64,000 nucleotides of DNA from Modestobacter italicus (GCF_019799965.1 NZ_JABGCJ010000005.1:310001-374000), one strand, 5' to 3'; counted from the stretch's first letter, positions 1 through 8,403 are shown. Numbers and translations: made by a program. The notes: a model not told the origin generated them from the letters alone.

Positions 1-864
1 GGCACCGTGGTGTTCGCCTCGCCGGCCGCGCTGCGCCGGGTGGTGGCCACCGCAGGCGAGCTGACCGCCGCCCAGCGGACGGCGCTGGGCGGGGTGCGGC
101 TGCTGATGTCGGCCGGCGCCCCGGTGCCGCTCCCGCTGCTCCAGCAGCTGCGGGAGGTGCTGCCCGCGGCCGAGGCGCACACCCCGTACGGCATGACCGA
201 GGCGCTGCCGGTCACCGACGTGTCCGCCGCCGAGATCGAGGCGGCGGGCCCGGGCAACGGCGTCTGCGTCGGCCGGCCGCTGCCCGGCGTCGAGGTCCGG
301 GTCAGCCCGCTCTCCGACACCGGCACGGCCGACGGGCCGCTCACCGACACCCCCGGCACCACCGGCGAGGTCACCGTGCGGGCCGCCCACGTCAAGGACC
401 GGTACGACGCGCTGTGGGCGACCGAGCGCGCGGCGTCCCGTGAGCCGGGCTGGCACCGCACCGGCGACGTCGGGCACATCGACGACGCCGGCCGGCTCTG
501 GATCGAGGGCCGGCTGCCGCACGTGGTCAGCACCGCCGCCGGCGTGGTCACCCCGGTCGGGGTCGAGCAGCGGGTCGAGCAGCTGGCCGCCGTCTCGGCC
601 GCCGCGGTCGTCGGGGTCGGGCCGGCCGGCACCCAGGCAGTCGTGGTCGTCGTCGTCCCGGTCACCGGGGCACCGCGGCGCGGCAGCGCCGTCGCCGACC
701 CGGAGCTCGCCGACGCGGTGCGCGCCGCGGCCGGCGTCGAGGTCGCCGCCGTGCTGGTCACCGGTGCCCTGCCGGTCGACATCCGGCACCAGTCGAAGGT
801 CGACCGGCGCGCGGTGGCCCGGCAGGCCGCCCGCACGCTGGCCGGCTCCGGTTCGCGACGCTGA
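1..864 (+). CDS. Adenylate-forming enzyme, OleC-like (5' partial)
   Basis: The reading frame is already open at base 1, so this is the C-terminal part of a longer AMP-binding enzyme. Visible motifs are YGMTEALPVT (adenylation motif), GWHRTGDVGHIDDAGRLW (hinge region) and a near-C-terminal HQSKVDR carrying the likely catalytic lysine. An OleD-like reductase starts 16 bp downstream. In ole clusters OleC closes 2-alkyl-3-hydroxyalkanoates to beta-lactones, and in some actinobacteria it is fused to OleB. Whether a fusion exists here cannot be seen. The OleC assignment rests on the OleD neighbour; a general acyl-CoA ligase is the alternative. Confidence 0.8.
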   Translation, partial: GTVVFASPAALRRVVATAGELTAAQRTALGGVRLLMSAGAPVPLPLLQQLREVLPAAEAHTPYGMTEALPVTDVSAAEIEAAGPGNGVCVGRPLPGVEVRVSPLSDTGTADGPLTDTPGTTGEVTVRAAHVKDRYDALWATERAASREPGWHRTGDVGHIDDAGRLWIEGRLPHVVSTAAGVVTPVGVEQRVEQLAAVSAAAVVGVGPAGTQAVVVVVVPVTGAPRRGSAVADPELADAVRAAAGVEVAAVLVTGALPVDIRHQSKVDRRAVARQAARTLAGSGSRR

Positions 865-880
865 TGGGGTCGTCGGGCCG

Positions 881-1858
881 ATGAGGGTGCTGGTCACCGG
901 GGCCAGCGGGATGCTGGGCCGGGCCACGGCCACCGCGCTGCAGGAACGCGGGGACGAGGTCACCGTGCTGCAGCGCCGCCCGGCCGGGCTGCCCTGCCGT
1001 GAGGTGCTGGGCAACGTCGCCGACCCCGCCGCCGTCGCCCGGGCCACCGCCGGGCAGGACGCCGTCGTGCACCTGGCCGCCAAGGTCGACGTGACCGGCC
1101 CGTGGGCCGAGTACCTGCAGGCCAACGTCGAGGGCACCCGCACGCTGATCGCCGCCTGCCGGGAGGCCGAGGTCGGCCGACTGGTGCACGTCTCCTCCCC
1201 CTCGGTCGCGCACGGCGGGTCCGCGCTGGTCGGCGTGGGCGCCGGCGCCGCCGACCCGGAGCACGCCCGCGGGCACTACGCCCGGTCCAAGGCGATGGCC
1301 GAGCTGGACGCGCTCGCCGCCGACTCGGCCGACTCGGCCGACCTGGCCGTCCTCGCCGTCCGGCCGCACCTGGTCTGGGGGCCCGGCGACACCCAGCTGG
1401 TGGCCCGGATCGTGGAGCGGGCGCGGTCCGGCCGGCTGCCGGTGATCGGCTCGGGCGCGGCGCTGATCGACACCACCTACGTGGACAACGCCGCCGGTGC
1501 ACTGGTCGCCGCCGTGGACGCCTGCGGGCCGGTGCACGGCGAGGCCCTGGTGGTCAGCAACGGTGAGCCCCGGCCGGTGGCGGAGGTCCTCGCCCGGCTC
1601 TGCGCGGCGGCCGGGGTCCCGGCGCCCCGGCGCCGGGTGCCGTTCCCGGTGGCCTGGGCCGCCGGCGCGGTGGTCGACGGCGTCTGGGCCGTCACCGGAC
1701 GGCGGGACACCCCCCCGCTCACCCGCTTCCTGGCCGAGCAGCTGGCCACCGCGCACTGGTTCGACCAGCGCCGCACCCGTGAGGCACTGGCCTGGACCCC
1801 GCAGGTCCCGCTGGAGGAGGGCTTCGCCCGGCTGACGGAGGCGTACGCGGCGGGCTGA
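881..1858 (+). CDS. oleD: NAD(P)-dependent 2-alkyl-3-oxoalkanoate reductase, OleD-like
   Basis: This 325-residue extended short-chain dehydrogenase begins with the Rossmann motif VTGASGMLG. It has the catalytic HYARSK (YxxxK) after a HVSSPSVAHGG segment that I associate with OleD proteins. OleD reduces the OleA condensation product to the beta-hydroxy acid used by OleC in long-chain olefin or beta-lactone biosynthesis. The ATG at 881 lies 16 bp after the OleC-like stop, so the two genes are probably co-transcribed. A 9-bp duplication near 1324-1341 encodes DSADSAD. Other 3-beta-hydroxysteroid-dehydrogenase-like reductases are the alternative. Confidence 0.8.
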   Translation: MRVLVTGASGMLGRATATALQERGDEVTVLQRRPAGLPCREVLGNVADPAAVARATAGQDAVVHLAAKVDVTGPWAEYLQANVEGTRTLIAACREAEVGRLVHVSSPSVAHGGSALVGVGAGAADPEHARGHYARSKAMAELDALAADSADSADLAVLAVRPHLVWGPGDTQLVARIVERARSGRLPVIGSGAALIDTTYVDNAAGALVAAVDACGPVHGEALVVSNGEPRPVAEVLARLCAAAGVPAPRRRVPFPVAWAAGAVVDGVWAVTGRRDTPPLTRFLAEQLATAHWFDQRRTREALAWTPQVPLEEGFARLTEAYAAG

Positions 1859-1876
1859 GCGCCTACCGTGCCGTTG

Positions 1877-2434
1877 GTGTCCCACGACCCGCTCACGGAG
1901 AGCCTGGCGCTCATCGAGCACGGTCTCCGCAGCGACGCGACCCGGCTGAGCCGGCGCCGACGGTCGCTCGCCGTGGCGGTGGACGTGGACGGTGACGTCG
2001 CCTGCACGCTCTTCGTCCGCCGGAGCGTCGGCTACGTGGCGAACGAGGCGCACCTGCTGGAACGTCGCGGCACCGCCTGGCACCTGCTCGGTGGGGGCGG
2101 CGGCGGGTGGCCGGACGACGGGCTCGCCGACCGACCCGCGGCCGAGCAGCTCGGCGCGCTGGTGGCGGTGCGGGGCGGCGGTTCGGTGCTGCGCGGTCCC
2201 ACCCGCCGGATGCCGTGGGGTGCCCGGTACGCCCGGTACGCCCAGTTGCGCGCCGGCGCCGAGGTGCACACCGTCGTGGTGGGGGCCGTCCGCGAGTTGC
2301 TGGTACCGCGGCACGGCAACCTCGTCGTGGTCTGGCGCGGTCGCCGTCCGCCATCGGTGACCGCGCACGACGGGTCGGGGCAGCTGCTGGGGTCCGTGCT
2401 GCTCCACGTCAGGACGATGCGCCCGGTGTACTGA
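1877..2434 (+). CDS. Hypothetical protein
   Basis: I do not recognise this family. The product is about 185 residues with no obvious signal peptide or membrane segment. A glycine run (about residues 70-78) separates an N-terminal half rich in charged residues from a beta-rich C-terminal half. A TACCGT box at 1864-1869 looks like a -10 element and would overlap a GTG at 1868. The GTG at 1877, 8 nt after the box, is therefore preferred as a leaderless start, giving nine fewer bases than the upstream GTG. It begins 18 bp after the oleD-like stop but appears to have its own promoter. Confidence 0.6.
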   Translation: MSHDPLTESLALIEHGLRSDATRLSRRRRSLAVAVDVDGDVACTLFVRRSVGYVANEAHLLERRGTAWHLLGGGGGGWPDDGLADRPAAEQLGALVAVRGGGSVLRGPTRRMPWGARYARYAQLRAGAEVHTVVVGAVRELLVPRHGNLVVVWRGRRPPSVTAHDGSGQLLGSVLLHVRTMRPVY

Positions 2435-2548
2435 CCGCTCGCCGGAGCTGCGGATCGGACCGTCGTCGGCGACCGTGGACGACGGCGGGCAGTGAACCCC
2501 GCGGCCCTCACCCTGCGAACGAGGTGCGGGGCGACCGGAGGGAGCACG

Positions 2549-4468
2549 GTGCAGGACGACGGACCAGACGGCTTCGGGCACGCCGAGGGAGGCCACCCCG
2601 ACGATGCGGCCTTCGCGCGGTTCGTCGCCGACCACCGGCCCGGCCTGCTGCGCACCGCGGTGCTGCTCACCGGGGACCGGGCCGATGCGGAGGAGCTGGT
2701 GCAGCGGGCGCTGACCCGGGTCCGCCGGTCCTGGCCCCGGGACGACGACCCGCTGACCACCGCGCGGCGGGCCCTGGTCCGCGGCGCCACCGGCCGGCTG
2801 CGGTCGGCCGGTGCCCAGCAGGTCATCGAGTCGCTGCCCGGGCCCGGCGCACCGACGGCCCCGGCCGGCGACCCCGGGCTCCAGCGGGCGCTGCGGGACC
2901 TGCCGCCACGAGCTCGCGCGGCCGCGGTGCTGGCGGAGCTGGACGGCCTGGACGACGCTGCCCTGGCGCGGGTGCTCGGCGGTGCCGCGGAACCGGACCG
3001 CGCCACCGGGACCGCCCGCCTGCGGGCCGCGCTGCGCGCCGACCCCTACCGCCGCGAGCAGCCGACCGGCGTGCACCAGCTGCGCGAGGAGCTGCACCGG
3101 CTCGCCGGTGCCACCGGCCGCTGGCAGCTGGACGCTGCGCAGGCGACCGCCGACGTCGGCCACCGCCGGTCCCGCACCCGCCGACGGGTGCTGGCCGCGG
3201 CCGGGGTCGCGGCGGTCGCCCTTGCCGGTGCCGTCGGCACCGGCGTCCGGGACGCCCCGGACACCTCCGTGTCCGCCCCGCCCGTGGAGGCCACCGCATC
3301 GGGCGACGTGCCGCCCGGCCCGGCCGGCGCCCGCGCCGTCCCGGTGCTCGCCGGGCCGACCCGGGGCTCGCTGGCCGGGGACGCCGCGTTCGTCGACGCC
3401 GTCCGGCAGGTCGGCTGGGGCGCGCTGGAGGCGCCGGCACCGGCCGACCGGACGGTGGTGCTGGCCACCGACACCCCCGACGGCCGGGTGGCGCTGGTCG
3501 TGGGCACGGTCGAGGAGGACTTCCGTGGGGTGTGGCTGACCGGTGCTCCCGGTGCCGCCGCCGACCAGCTGACCCCGCGACTGCCGAGGCAGCTGGGCCG
3601 CACCCGGCCGGTCACCCTGCTGCTCGGCGGCCCGGGGCCGGCCAGCCTGGTCGTGGTGGCGGCGCCGGGTGACCGGATCGAGGTCTCCGACCGGTTGCTG
3701 ACCGGCCCGCGCGGCACGGTCGGCCGCGAGTGGTCGGAGGTGCCCGCCGCCGACGGCGTGGCCGTGGTGCCGGCGCGGACCGTCGAGGACGGGCCGGCGC
3801 TGAGCGTGCGGGTGAGCCGGGACGGCCGGCTGGTGCACCGCGGCGGGGTCGACTGGCCCGGCGACCGGCCCGGCCGCACGGTGCCGCTGCCGGTGCTCAC
3901 CGCCCTGCGGCCGGGCAGCACGCCGGCCGACCCGCGGGTGGTGGACGCGGCGCTGGTCTCCCTGGCGGTGCCGCTGGGCACCGAGCCGGCGGCGCTGCGG
4001 CCGCAGCTGCTGTGGTCCGGCGAGCTGCCGCTGAGCCGCGGGCCCGGGACGGTCGCCGTGGTGGCCGTGCAGAGCCCTGGCGGCGCCCGGGTGGTGACCA
4101 CCTGGGCCGGCAGCGGCGGTGGCGCGCTGGCCTGCGGCACCCAGACCCCACCGGGCAGCACGCCGCTGGAGACGGTCACCGTGGCCCGGGTGTGCGAGGT
4201 CGACCTGCCCGGGCTCGGCCCACCGAGGGACTCGGCGTGGCTGGTGGTCAGCGCGCCGCCGACGGTGGCCACCGCCGAGCTGCTGGACGCCGACGGCGGG
4301 GTGATCGGGCCGCTGGCGCTGCAGGCCGGCAGCGCGGTGACCCAACTGCCGGCCGACGCCCGAACGGTGCGCACACTGTTCCCGAACGGGGCGGTGGCCG
4401 CTGAGACGCCGATCGCGCCGCCCGCTCCCGAGCCCTTCGGCGACTTCGGCCCCGGGCCGGTGTCCTGA
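2549..4468 (+). CDS. SigE-like sigma-factor-domain protein fused to a membrane anchor and extracytoplasmic domain
   Basis: The 639-residue product starts with a region resembling actinobacterial SigE-family ECF sigma factors: FVADHRPGLLRTAVLLTGD, then AEELVQRALTRVRRSW (region 2). A region-4-like part follows (LPPRARAAAVLAELDGLDDAALARVL, quoted in pieces, about residues 115-150). A single hydrophobic helix at about residues 213-233 follows RRSRTRRR, and about 400 residues beyond it look extracytoplasmic. The GTG at 2549 is chosen because GGAGGGAG lies 5 nt upstream; an in-frame ATG-like extension to 2492 has no such site. The linkers of the sigma part are degenerate, so it may not bind DNA. 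The C-terminal domain is unrecognised. It converges on the acyl-CoA ligase. Confidence 0.7.
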   Translation: MQDDGPDGFGHAEGGHPDDAAFARFVADHRPGLLRTAVLLTGDRADAEELVQRALTRVRRSWPRDDDPLTTARRALVRGATGRLRSAGAQQVIESLPGPGAPTAPAGDPGLQRALRDLPPRARAAAVLAELDGLDDAALARVLGGAAEPDRATGTARLRAALRADPYRREQPTGVHQLREELHRLAGATGRWQLDAAQATADVGHRRSRTRRRVLAAAGVAAVALAGAVGTGVRDAPDTSVSAPPVEATASGDVPPGPAGARAVPVLAGPTRGSLAGDAAFVDAVRQVGWGALEAPAPADRTVVLATDTPDGRVALVVGTVEEDFRGVWLTGAPGAAADQLTPRLPRQLGRTRPVTLLLGGPGPASLVVVAAPGDRIEVSDRLLTGPRGTVGREWSEVPAADGVAVVPARTVEDGPALSVRVSRDGRLVHRGGVDWPGDRPGRTVPLPVLTALRPGSTPADPRVVDAALVSLAVPLGTEPAALRPQLLWSGELPLSRGPGTVAVVAVQSPGGARVVTTWAGSGGGALACGTQTPPGSTPLETVTVARVCEVDLPGLGPPRDSAWLVVSAPPTVATAELLDADGGVIGPLALQAGSAVTQLPADARTVRTLFPNGAVAAETPIAPPAPEPFGDFGPGPVS

Positions 4469-4482
4469 CCCGCCGGGGTCAG
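4465..4482. terminator. Stop-codon hairpin between convergent genes
   Basis: CTGACCC-GCCG-GGGTCAG is a perfect 7-bp inverted repeat with a 4-nt loop. The left arm holds the TGA of the sigma-fusion gene and the right arm the TGA of the acyl-CoA ligase, so one hairpin could end both transcripts. There is no U-tract. Confidence 0.45.
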
Positions 4483-6182
4483 CCGGCGAGCAGCTGGTCG
4501 CGCACCTCGCGGCGGAGCACCTTGCCGATCTGCGAGCGGGGCAGGTCGTCCACGGCCACGATCCGCCGCGGCACCTTGTAGGCGGCCAGCGAGGCGCGGA
4601 GCGACTCCCGGACGGCGTCCAGGTCCAGCTCCCGCTCGACCACCACCGCGGCGACGACCTCCTCACCGCCCTTGCCGCCGGGCAGGCCGACGACGGCGGC
4701 GTCGGTGATGCCGTCGACGCCCTTCAGCACGTCCTCGACCTCGGAGGGGTAGACGTTGAAGCCGCCGGTGATGATCAGCTCCTTGATCCGGTCGACGATC
4801 CGGACGAACCCGTCGTCGTCGACCTCGACCACGTCGCCGGTGCGCAGCCACCCGCCGGGCAGCAGCACCTCGTCGGTCTCGGCCGGCCGGTGCCAGTAGC
4901 CGGAGAACACCTGCGGACCCTGGACGAGCAGCTCCCCACGCTCGCCCGGAGCCCGGTCCACGGTCGGGTCCTCGGGGTCCACCACCCGCATCCGGGTGGA
5001 GGGGTAGGGCAGCCCGACCGTCCCGATCCGCCGGGTCGGCCCGATCGGGTTGCCCAGCACGATGGGCGAGGCCTCGGTCATCCCGTAGCCCTCCACGATC
5101 AGCCCACCGGTCACCCGCTCCCAGCGCTGCGCGGTCTCCACCGGCAGCGGCATCGCCCCGGAGATGGCCACCCGGGTGGCCGACAGGTCCACGCCGCGCT
5201 GCTCGGCGGCCACCGCCAGCCGCTCGTACATCGGCGGGACGCCGGGGAAGAACGTCGGCGGCCGGCGCTTGGCAGCGGCGAGCACCTGGTCGACGTCGAA
5301 GCGGGGGAAGAGCACCAGCGTCGCCCCCAGCCGCACGGCGGCAGCCAGGCAGAGCAGCACCCCGTAGGCGTGGAACAGCGGCAACACCCCGTAGAAGACC
5401 TCCTCCCCCGCCCGCAGCCCCGGCACCCAGGCGACCGACTGGGTGACGTTGGCGACCAGGTTCCGGTGGGTGAGCACCGCCGCCTTGGGGCTGCCGGTGG
5501 TGCCGCCGGTGTACTGCAGCAGCGCCACGTCCTCGTGCGCCGGGCCCGGGTGGGCACCGTCCAGCGGGTTCGCCCCGGCCACGGCGGCGTCCCAGGACCT
5601 CGTCCCGGGAGCGGGCTCGGTCATGGCCGCCCGGGTGGCGCGGGCCTTCGGGACCGGCAGCCGCAGCGCCAGCCGCTTGACCAGCGGCAGCGCCCGGCTG
5701 AGGTCGACCGCGAGCACCTCGCGCAGCTCGGGGGCGTCCAGGCCCTGGACGACAGGGGCCACCACGTCCCAGGCGACCGCGACGGCGGCCCCGTGGTCGC
5801 GGAACTGGGTGCCCAGCTCCTCGGGGGTGTACAGCGGGTTGTGCTCGACGACCACCGCGCCCAGCCGGAGGACGGCGTTGAAGGCGACCACGTGCTGCGG
5901 GCAGTTGGGCAGCACGAGCGCGACCCGGTCACCCGGCCGGACGCCCAGGTCGTGCAGCACCGTCGCCGCGCGGGCGACGGCGTCCCGGAGCTCGGCGTAG
6001 CTGGTCGTGGCGCCGAAGAACTCCAGCGCGGGCCGGTCGGGGTACCGCTGCGCCGCGGTGACCAGCAGGTCGGGCACGGTCTCCCGGGGTACCTCGACCT
6101 CGGCCGGCACCCCCTCGGCGTAGCTCCGGGTCCAGGCCGGCGCCGGCTCCTCCGACGTCCTGCGGTCCGGCTCGGTGACCAT
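4479..6182 (-). CDS. fadD: Long-chain fatty-acid--CoA ligase
   Basis: This 567-residue AMP-forming acyl-CoA synthetase activates fatty acids with ATP and CoA for beta-oxidation or lipid synthesis. The sequence shows the P-loop-like YTGGTTGSPKAAVLTHRN, then VEGYGMTEASP, GGWLRTGDVVEVDDDGF, KELIITGGFNVYP and the terminal catalytic lysine in SQIGKVLRR. Length and motif order match FadD. The ATG at 6182 follows GAGGGAG by about 5 nt. It is monocistronic as far as can be seen, convergent with the sigma fusion on one side, with the cold-shock gene and its terminator upstream. Chain-length preference cannot be read from sequence. Confidence 0.93.
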   Translation of the reverse strand: MVTEPDRRTSEEPAPAWTRSYAEGVPAEVEVPRETVPDLLVTAAQRYPDRPALEFFGATTSYAELRDAVARAATVLHDLGVRPGDRVALVLPNCPQHVVAFNAVLRLGAVVVEHNPLYTPEELGTQFRDHGAAVAVAWDVVAPVVQGLDAPELREVLAVDLSRALPLVKRLALRLPVPKARATRAAMTEPAPGTRSWDAAVAGANPLDGAHPGPAHEDVALLQYTGGTTGSPKAAVLTHRNLVANVTQSVAWVPGLRAGEEVFYGVLPLFHAYGVLLCLAAAVRLGATLVLFPRFDVDQVLAAAKRRPPTFFPGVPPMYERLAVAAEQRGVDLSATRVAISGAMPLPVETAQRWERVTGGLIVEGYGMTEASPIVLGNPIGPTRRIGTVGLPYPSTRMRVVDPEDPTVDRAPGERGELLVQGPQVFSGYWHRPAETDEVLLPGGWLRTGDVVEVDDDGFVRIVDRIKELIITGGFNVYPSEVEDVLKGVDGITDAAVVGLPGGKGGEEVVAAVVVERELDLDAVRESLRASLAAYKVPRRIVAVDDLPRSQIGKVLRREVRDQLLAG

Positions 6183-6233
6183 GTGCTCCCTCGTTCGCGA
6201 CGACGCACCCAGGGTCGGCGGCGGACCGTCCGC

Positions 6234-6269
6234 CCCGCTGACCGCCGCGGGTGCCCGGCGGTCAGCGGG
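6234..6269 (-). terminator. Terminator hairpin of the cold-shock gene
   Basis: A 13-bp perfect stem (arms 6234-6246 and 6257-6269, 10-nt loop) lies 6 bp beyond the stop of the minus-strand cold-shock gene. Confidence 0.65.
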
Positions 6270-6275
6270 AGGGCG

Positions 6276-7394
6276 TCAGAGCGGCTGGACCGAGTCGGCC
6301 TGCATGCCGCGCTGACCGGGGCTGGCGGTGTACTCCACCCGCTGGCCCTCGTCCAGGCTGCGGTAGCCGCCGTCGTCGGCGATCGCGGAGAAGTGCACGA
6401 ACACGTCGTCCCCGCCGTCGTCGGGCTCGATGAACCCGAAGCCCTTCTCGGCGTTGAACCAGCGCACCGTGCCCTCGGTGCCGCCGCTGCCGGCGCGGGG
6501 GGCCCGGGGCGCCCGCGGAGCGCGGTCGTCCCGGCGGGGCCGGTCGTCGCGCCGGTCATCGCGCCGGTCATCGCGCCGGTCGTCGTACCGGGCCGGCGCG
6601 CCCCCGCCACCGAGCGGGCGCACCGAGTCGGCCTGCATGCCGCGCTGGCCCGGGCTGGCGGAGTACTCGACCCGCTGCCCCTCGTCCAGGCTGCGGTAGC
6701 CGCCGTCGTCCTCGATGGCGGAGAAGTGCACGAACACGTCGTCCCCGCCCTCGTCGGGCTCGATGAACCCGAAGCCCTTCTCGGCGTTGAAGAAGCGCAC
6801 CGTGCCCTCGGACCCGCCACCGCCGCTGCGACCGCGCGGTGCCCGGTCGTCGCGGCGGCCGCGCTCCTCGCGCTGCGGTGCCCGGCCGCCGCCCAGCGGC
6901 TGGACCGAGTCGGCCTGCATGCCGCGCTGGCCGGGGCTGGCGGTGTACTCGACCCGCTGGCCCTCGTCCAGGCTGCGGTAGCCGCCGTCGTCGGCGATCG
7001 CGGAGAAGTGCACGAACACGTCGTCCCCGCCGTCGTCGGGCTCGATGAACCCGAAGCCCTTCTCGGCGTTGAACCAGCGCACCGTGCCCTCGGACCCGCC
7101 GCCCCCGCGGGAGGCGCGCGGGGCGCGGACCTGGCGCGGGTCGTCGCGGTGGCCGCGCTCCTCGCGGGCCGGCCGGCCACCGCCGCGGCCCAGCGGCTGG
7201 ATGGAGTCGGCCTGCATGCCGCGGTCACCGGAGCTGGCGGTGTACTCGACCCGCTGGCCCTCGTCCAGGCTGCGGAAGCCCCCGTCGTCGGCGATCGCCG
7301 AGAAGTGCGCGAACACGTCCTGCCCGCCGTCGTCGGGCTCGATGAACCCGAAGCCCTTCTCGGCGTTGAACCACTTGACCGTGCCCTGCGGCAT
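6276..7394 (-). CDS. Protein with four tandem cold-shock domains
   Basis: The 372-residue protein contains four near-identical cold-shock domains at about residues 1-68, 102-167, 196-261 and 307-372. Each has the RNP1-type KGFGFIEP and RNP2-type VFVHF (VFAHF in the first) nucleic-acid-binding motifs. The linkers are Gly/Arg/Asp-rich, including a run of DDRR units (about 270-290) and APR repeats. Ordinary bacterial Csp proteins are single domains of about 67-70 residues, so this is a multi-domain RNA chaperone or single-stranded nucleic-acid binder. The domains also match strongly at DNA level, suggesting recent amplification or gene conversion. The ATG at 7394 has GGAG/AAGG upstream, and a hairpin lies about 30 bp further. 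Misassembly is possible but unlikely because the linkers differ. Confidence 0.93.
   Translation of the reverse strand: MPQGTVKWFNAEKGFGFIEPDDGGQDVFAHFSAIADDGGFRSLDEGQRVEYTASSGDRGMQADSIQPLGRGGGRPAREERGHRDDPRQVRAPRASRGGGGSEGTVRWFNAEKGFGFIEPDDGGDDVFVHFSAIADDGGYRSLDEGQRVEYTASPGQRGMQADSVQPLGGGRAPQREERGRRDDRAPRGRSGGGGSEGTVRFFNAEKGFGFIEPDEGGDDVFVHFSAIEDDGGYRSLDEGQRVEYSASPGQRGMQADSVRPLGGGGAPARYDDRRDDRRDDRRDDRPRRDDRAPRAPRAPRAGSGGTEGTVRWFNAEKGFGFIEPDDGGDDVFVHFSAIADDGGYRSLDEGQRVEYTASPGQRGMQADSVQPL
6541..6588 (-). repeat. 12-bp tandem microrepeat encoding DDRR units
   Basis: Four consecutive 12-bp units of the type CGGTCATCGCGC lie inside the third linker of the four-domain cold-shock gene. The middle two are identical. 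They encode the acidic/basic DDRR repeats. Confidence 0.8.
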
Positions 7395-7425
7395 CCTTCA
7401 GCTCCTGCACATCTCGACGTCCCAA

Positions 7426-7445
7426 CTGGTACCTACCTGTACCAG
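7426..7445. promoter_or_regulatory. Inverted repeat upstream of the cold-shock gene
   Basis: CTGGTAC-CTACCT-GTACCAG is a perfect 7-bp inverted repeat, 32 bp upstream of the ATG at 7394. It could be an operator or a 5'-leader hairpin affecting translation, which is common for cold-shock mRNAs. The role is inferred. Confidence 0.4.
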
Positions 7446-7527
7446 GGTGCTCCAGCCTGCCCGCTGGGACGACCCGACGTGCACACAGGGGGTGCCGAGG
7501 CCCCCCGTCGGGGTCGGCACGATCGTG

Positions 7528-7556
7528 CTGCCCGGCCGGGGTCAGGGGCCGGGCAG
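7528..7556 (-). terminator. Terminator hairpin of the membrane protein gene
   Basis: CTGCCCGGCC and GGCCGGGCAG form a perfect 10-bp stem with a 9-nt loop, about 38 bp beyond the stop at 7594. Confidence 0.6.
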
Positions 7557-7593
7557 CGCGATCGGGACGCCGCTCGGGGTCGGTAGCGGGACG

Positions 7594-8295
7594 TCAGCGG
7601 CGGGTGCTGCGCTCGTCGCGGAGCAGGCCGGTCATCGCGACCAGCAGCCAGATCGGCCCGGTCATCCCGGCCATGTACTGCAGCGGTGAGACGCCCAGCA
7701 GCAGGGTCAGCCCGCCCAGCGCGAGGCTGGCCCAGCCCAGCCAGCGCGGCAGGGCCCGGTGGCGCAGCGCGACGGCGGCGACGCACAGCGCGGAGACGCC
7801 GGCACCGACCCACAGCCACGGGATGGTGGCCACCCAGTGGGCGTAGAACGCCGCGTTCTCCGGGACGAGCTGCTCCTCCTGGCCCAGGAGGAAGACGAAC
7901 TCGGTGTTCAGCCCGCTGCCGAGCAGGGCGGCCACCGAGACCAGCAGCAGGCCCAGCCCGGCGACCCGGGGCAGCAGGCTGTCCGCCGCCGTCCGGGCCA
8001 GGTCCCGGGTCAGCCGTCGCTCCAGCCCGGCCGCGACCACGACCAGCAGCACCGCGGTCAGCGCGGTGGTCACGTGGAAGGCCAGCAGCATCGGCACCTC
8101 GTCGCTCAGCCGCTGGGTGAGCACCTCGGCGTCGTCGTAGGCGTCGGTGCCCTGGGCCGCGGAGACCTCCAGGCTGGTCCAGATGGAGGCGGCGCCCAGC
8201 ACGCCGGCCAGCACCCCCACCGCAGCCCATCGGCCGTGCGGGGGCGACACCGCCGCGCGCGTCGCTGGGTCGTTCGGAACCGTCGTCGTGTGCAC
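7594..8295 (-). CDS. Multi-pass membrane protein, DUF4386-like
   Basis: The 233-residue product has about six hydrophobic segments. Examples are WAAVGVLAGVLGAASIW, MLLAFHVTTALTAVLLVVV, a third at VAGLGLLLVSVAALLGSG and two near the C-terminus. I infer a DUF4386-type integral membrane protein of unknown function, from topology rather than a diagnostic motif. The GTG at 8295 is selected because GAGGAG sits about 6 nt upstream; a longer reading frame has no such site. It is divergent from a TetR gene across a 24-bp dyad, so it is probably that regulator's target. Confidence 0.65.
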   Translation of the reverse strand: MHTTTVPNDPATRAAVSPPHGRWAAVGVLAGVLGAASIWTSLEVSAAQGTDAYDDAEVLTQRLSDEVPMLLAFHVTTALTAVLLVVVAAGLERRLTRDLARTAADSLLPRVAGLGLLLVSVAALLGSGLNTEFVFLLGQEEQLVPENAAFYAHWVATIPWLWVGAGVSALCVAAVALRHRALPRWLGWASLALGGLTLLLGVSPLQYMAGMTGPIWLLVAMTGLLRDERSTRR

Positions 8296-8357
8296 TGCCC
8301 ACTCCTCATCGCCGGCGCCGCCCGGTGCGGCGTGGTTGCGGACCGTACACACGACCA

Positions 8358-8381
8358 GAGGAATGTTCTAGAGGTTTCCTC
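8358..8381. promoter_or_regulatory. 24-bp dyad, putative TetR operator
   Basis: GAGGAA at 8358-8363 and TTCCTC at 8376-8381 are perfectly inverted about the same centre (8369.5) as an internal TCTAGA. The site covers the predicted -35 region of both divergent promoters: -10 TACGGT on the minus strand (8347-8342) and TAGGCT on the plus strand (8392-8397). This fits autorepression plus repression of the membrane protein gene. Confidence 0.55.
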
Positions 8382-8391
8382 CAGCCGTTCG

Positions 8392-8397
8392 TAGGCT
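8392..8397 (+). promoter_or_regulatory. -10 box of the TetR gene (leaderless)
   Basis: The T ending TAGGCT lies 7 nt before the GTG at 8404, the same spacing as at several other leaderless starts in this window. Confidence 0.5.
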
Positions 8398-8403
8398 CAG
8401 GAG

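Noticed and set aside
758..4666. Very long minus-strand open frame (about 1300 codons)
   Set aside because: It is antisense to oleD, the hypothetical gene and the sigma fusion. Composition is Arg/Gly/Pro-rich without motifs, typical of shadow frames in GC-rich DNA.
6541..6588. Possible CRISPR-like repeats
   Set aside because: They are contiguous 12-bp coding repeats without spacers inside the cold-shock gene.
4890..7586. Long plus-strand open frame (about 900 codons) with internal repeats
   Set aside because: It is antisense to fadD and the four-CSD gene; its repeats simply mirror the cold-shock domains.
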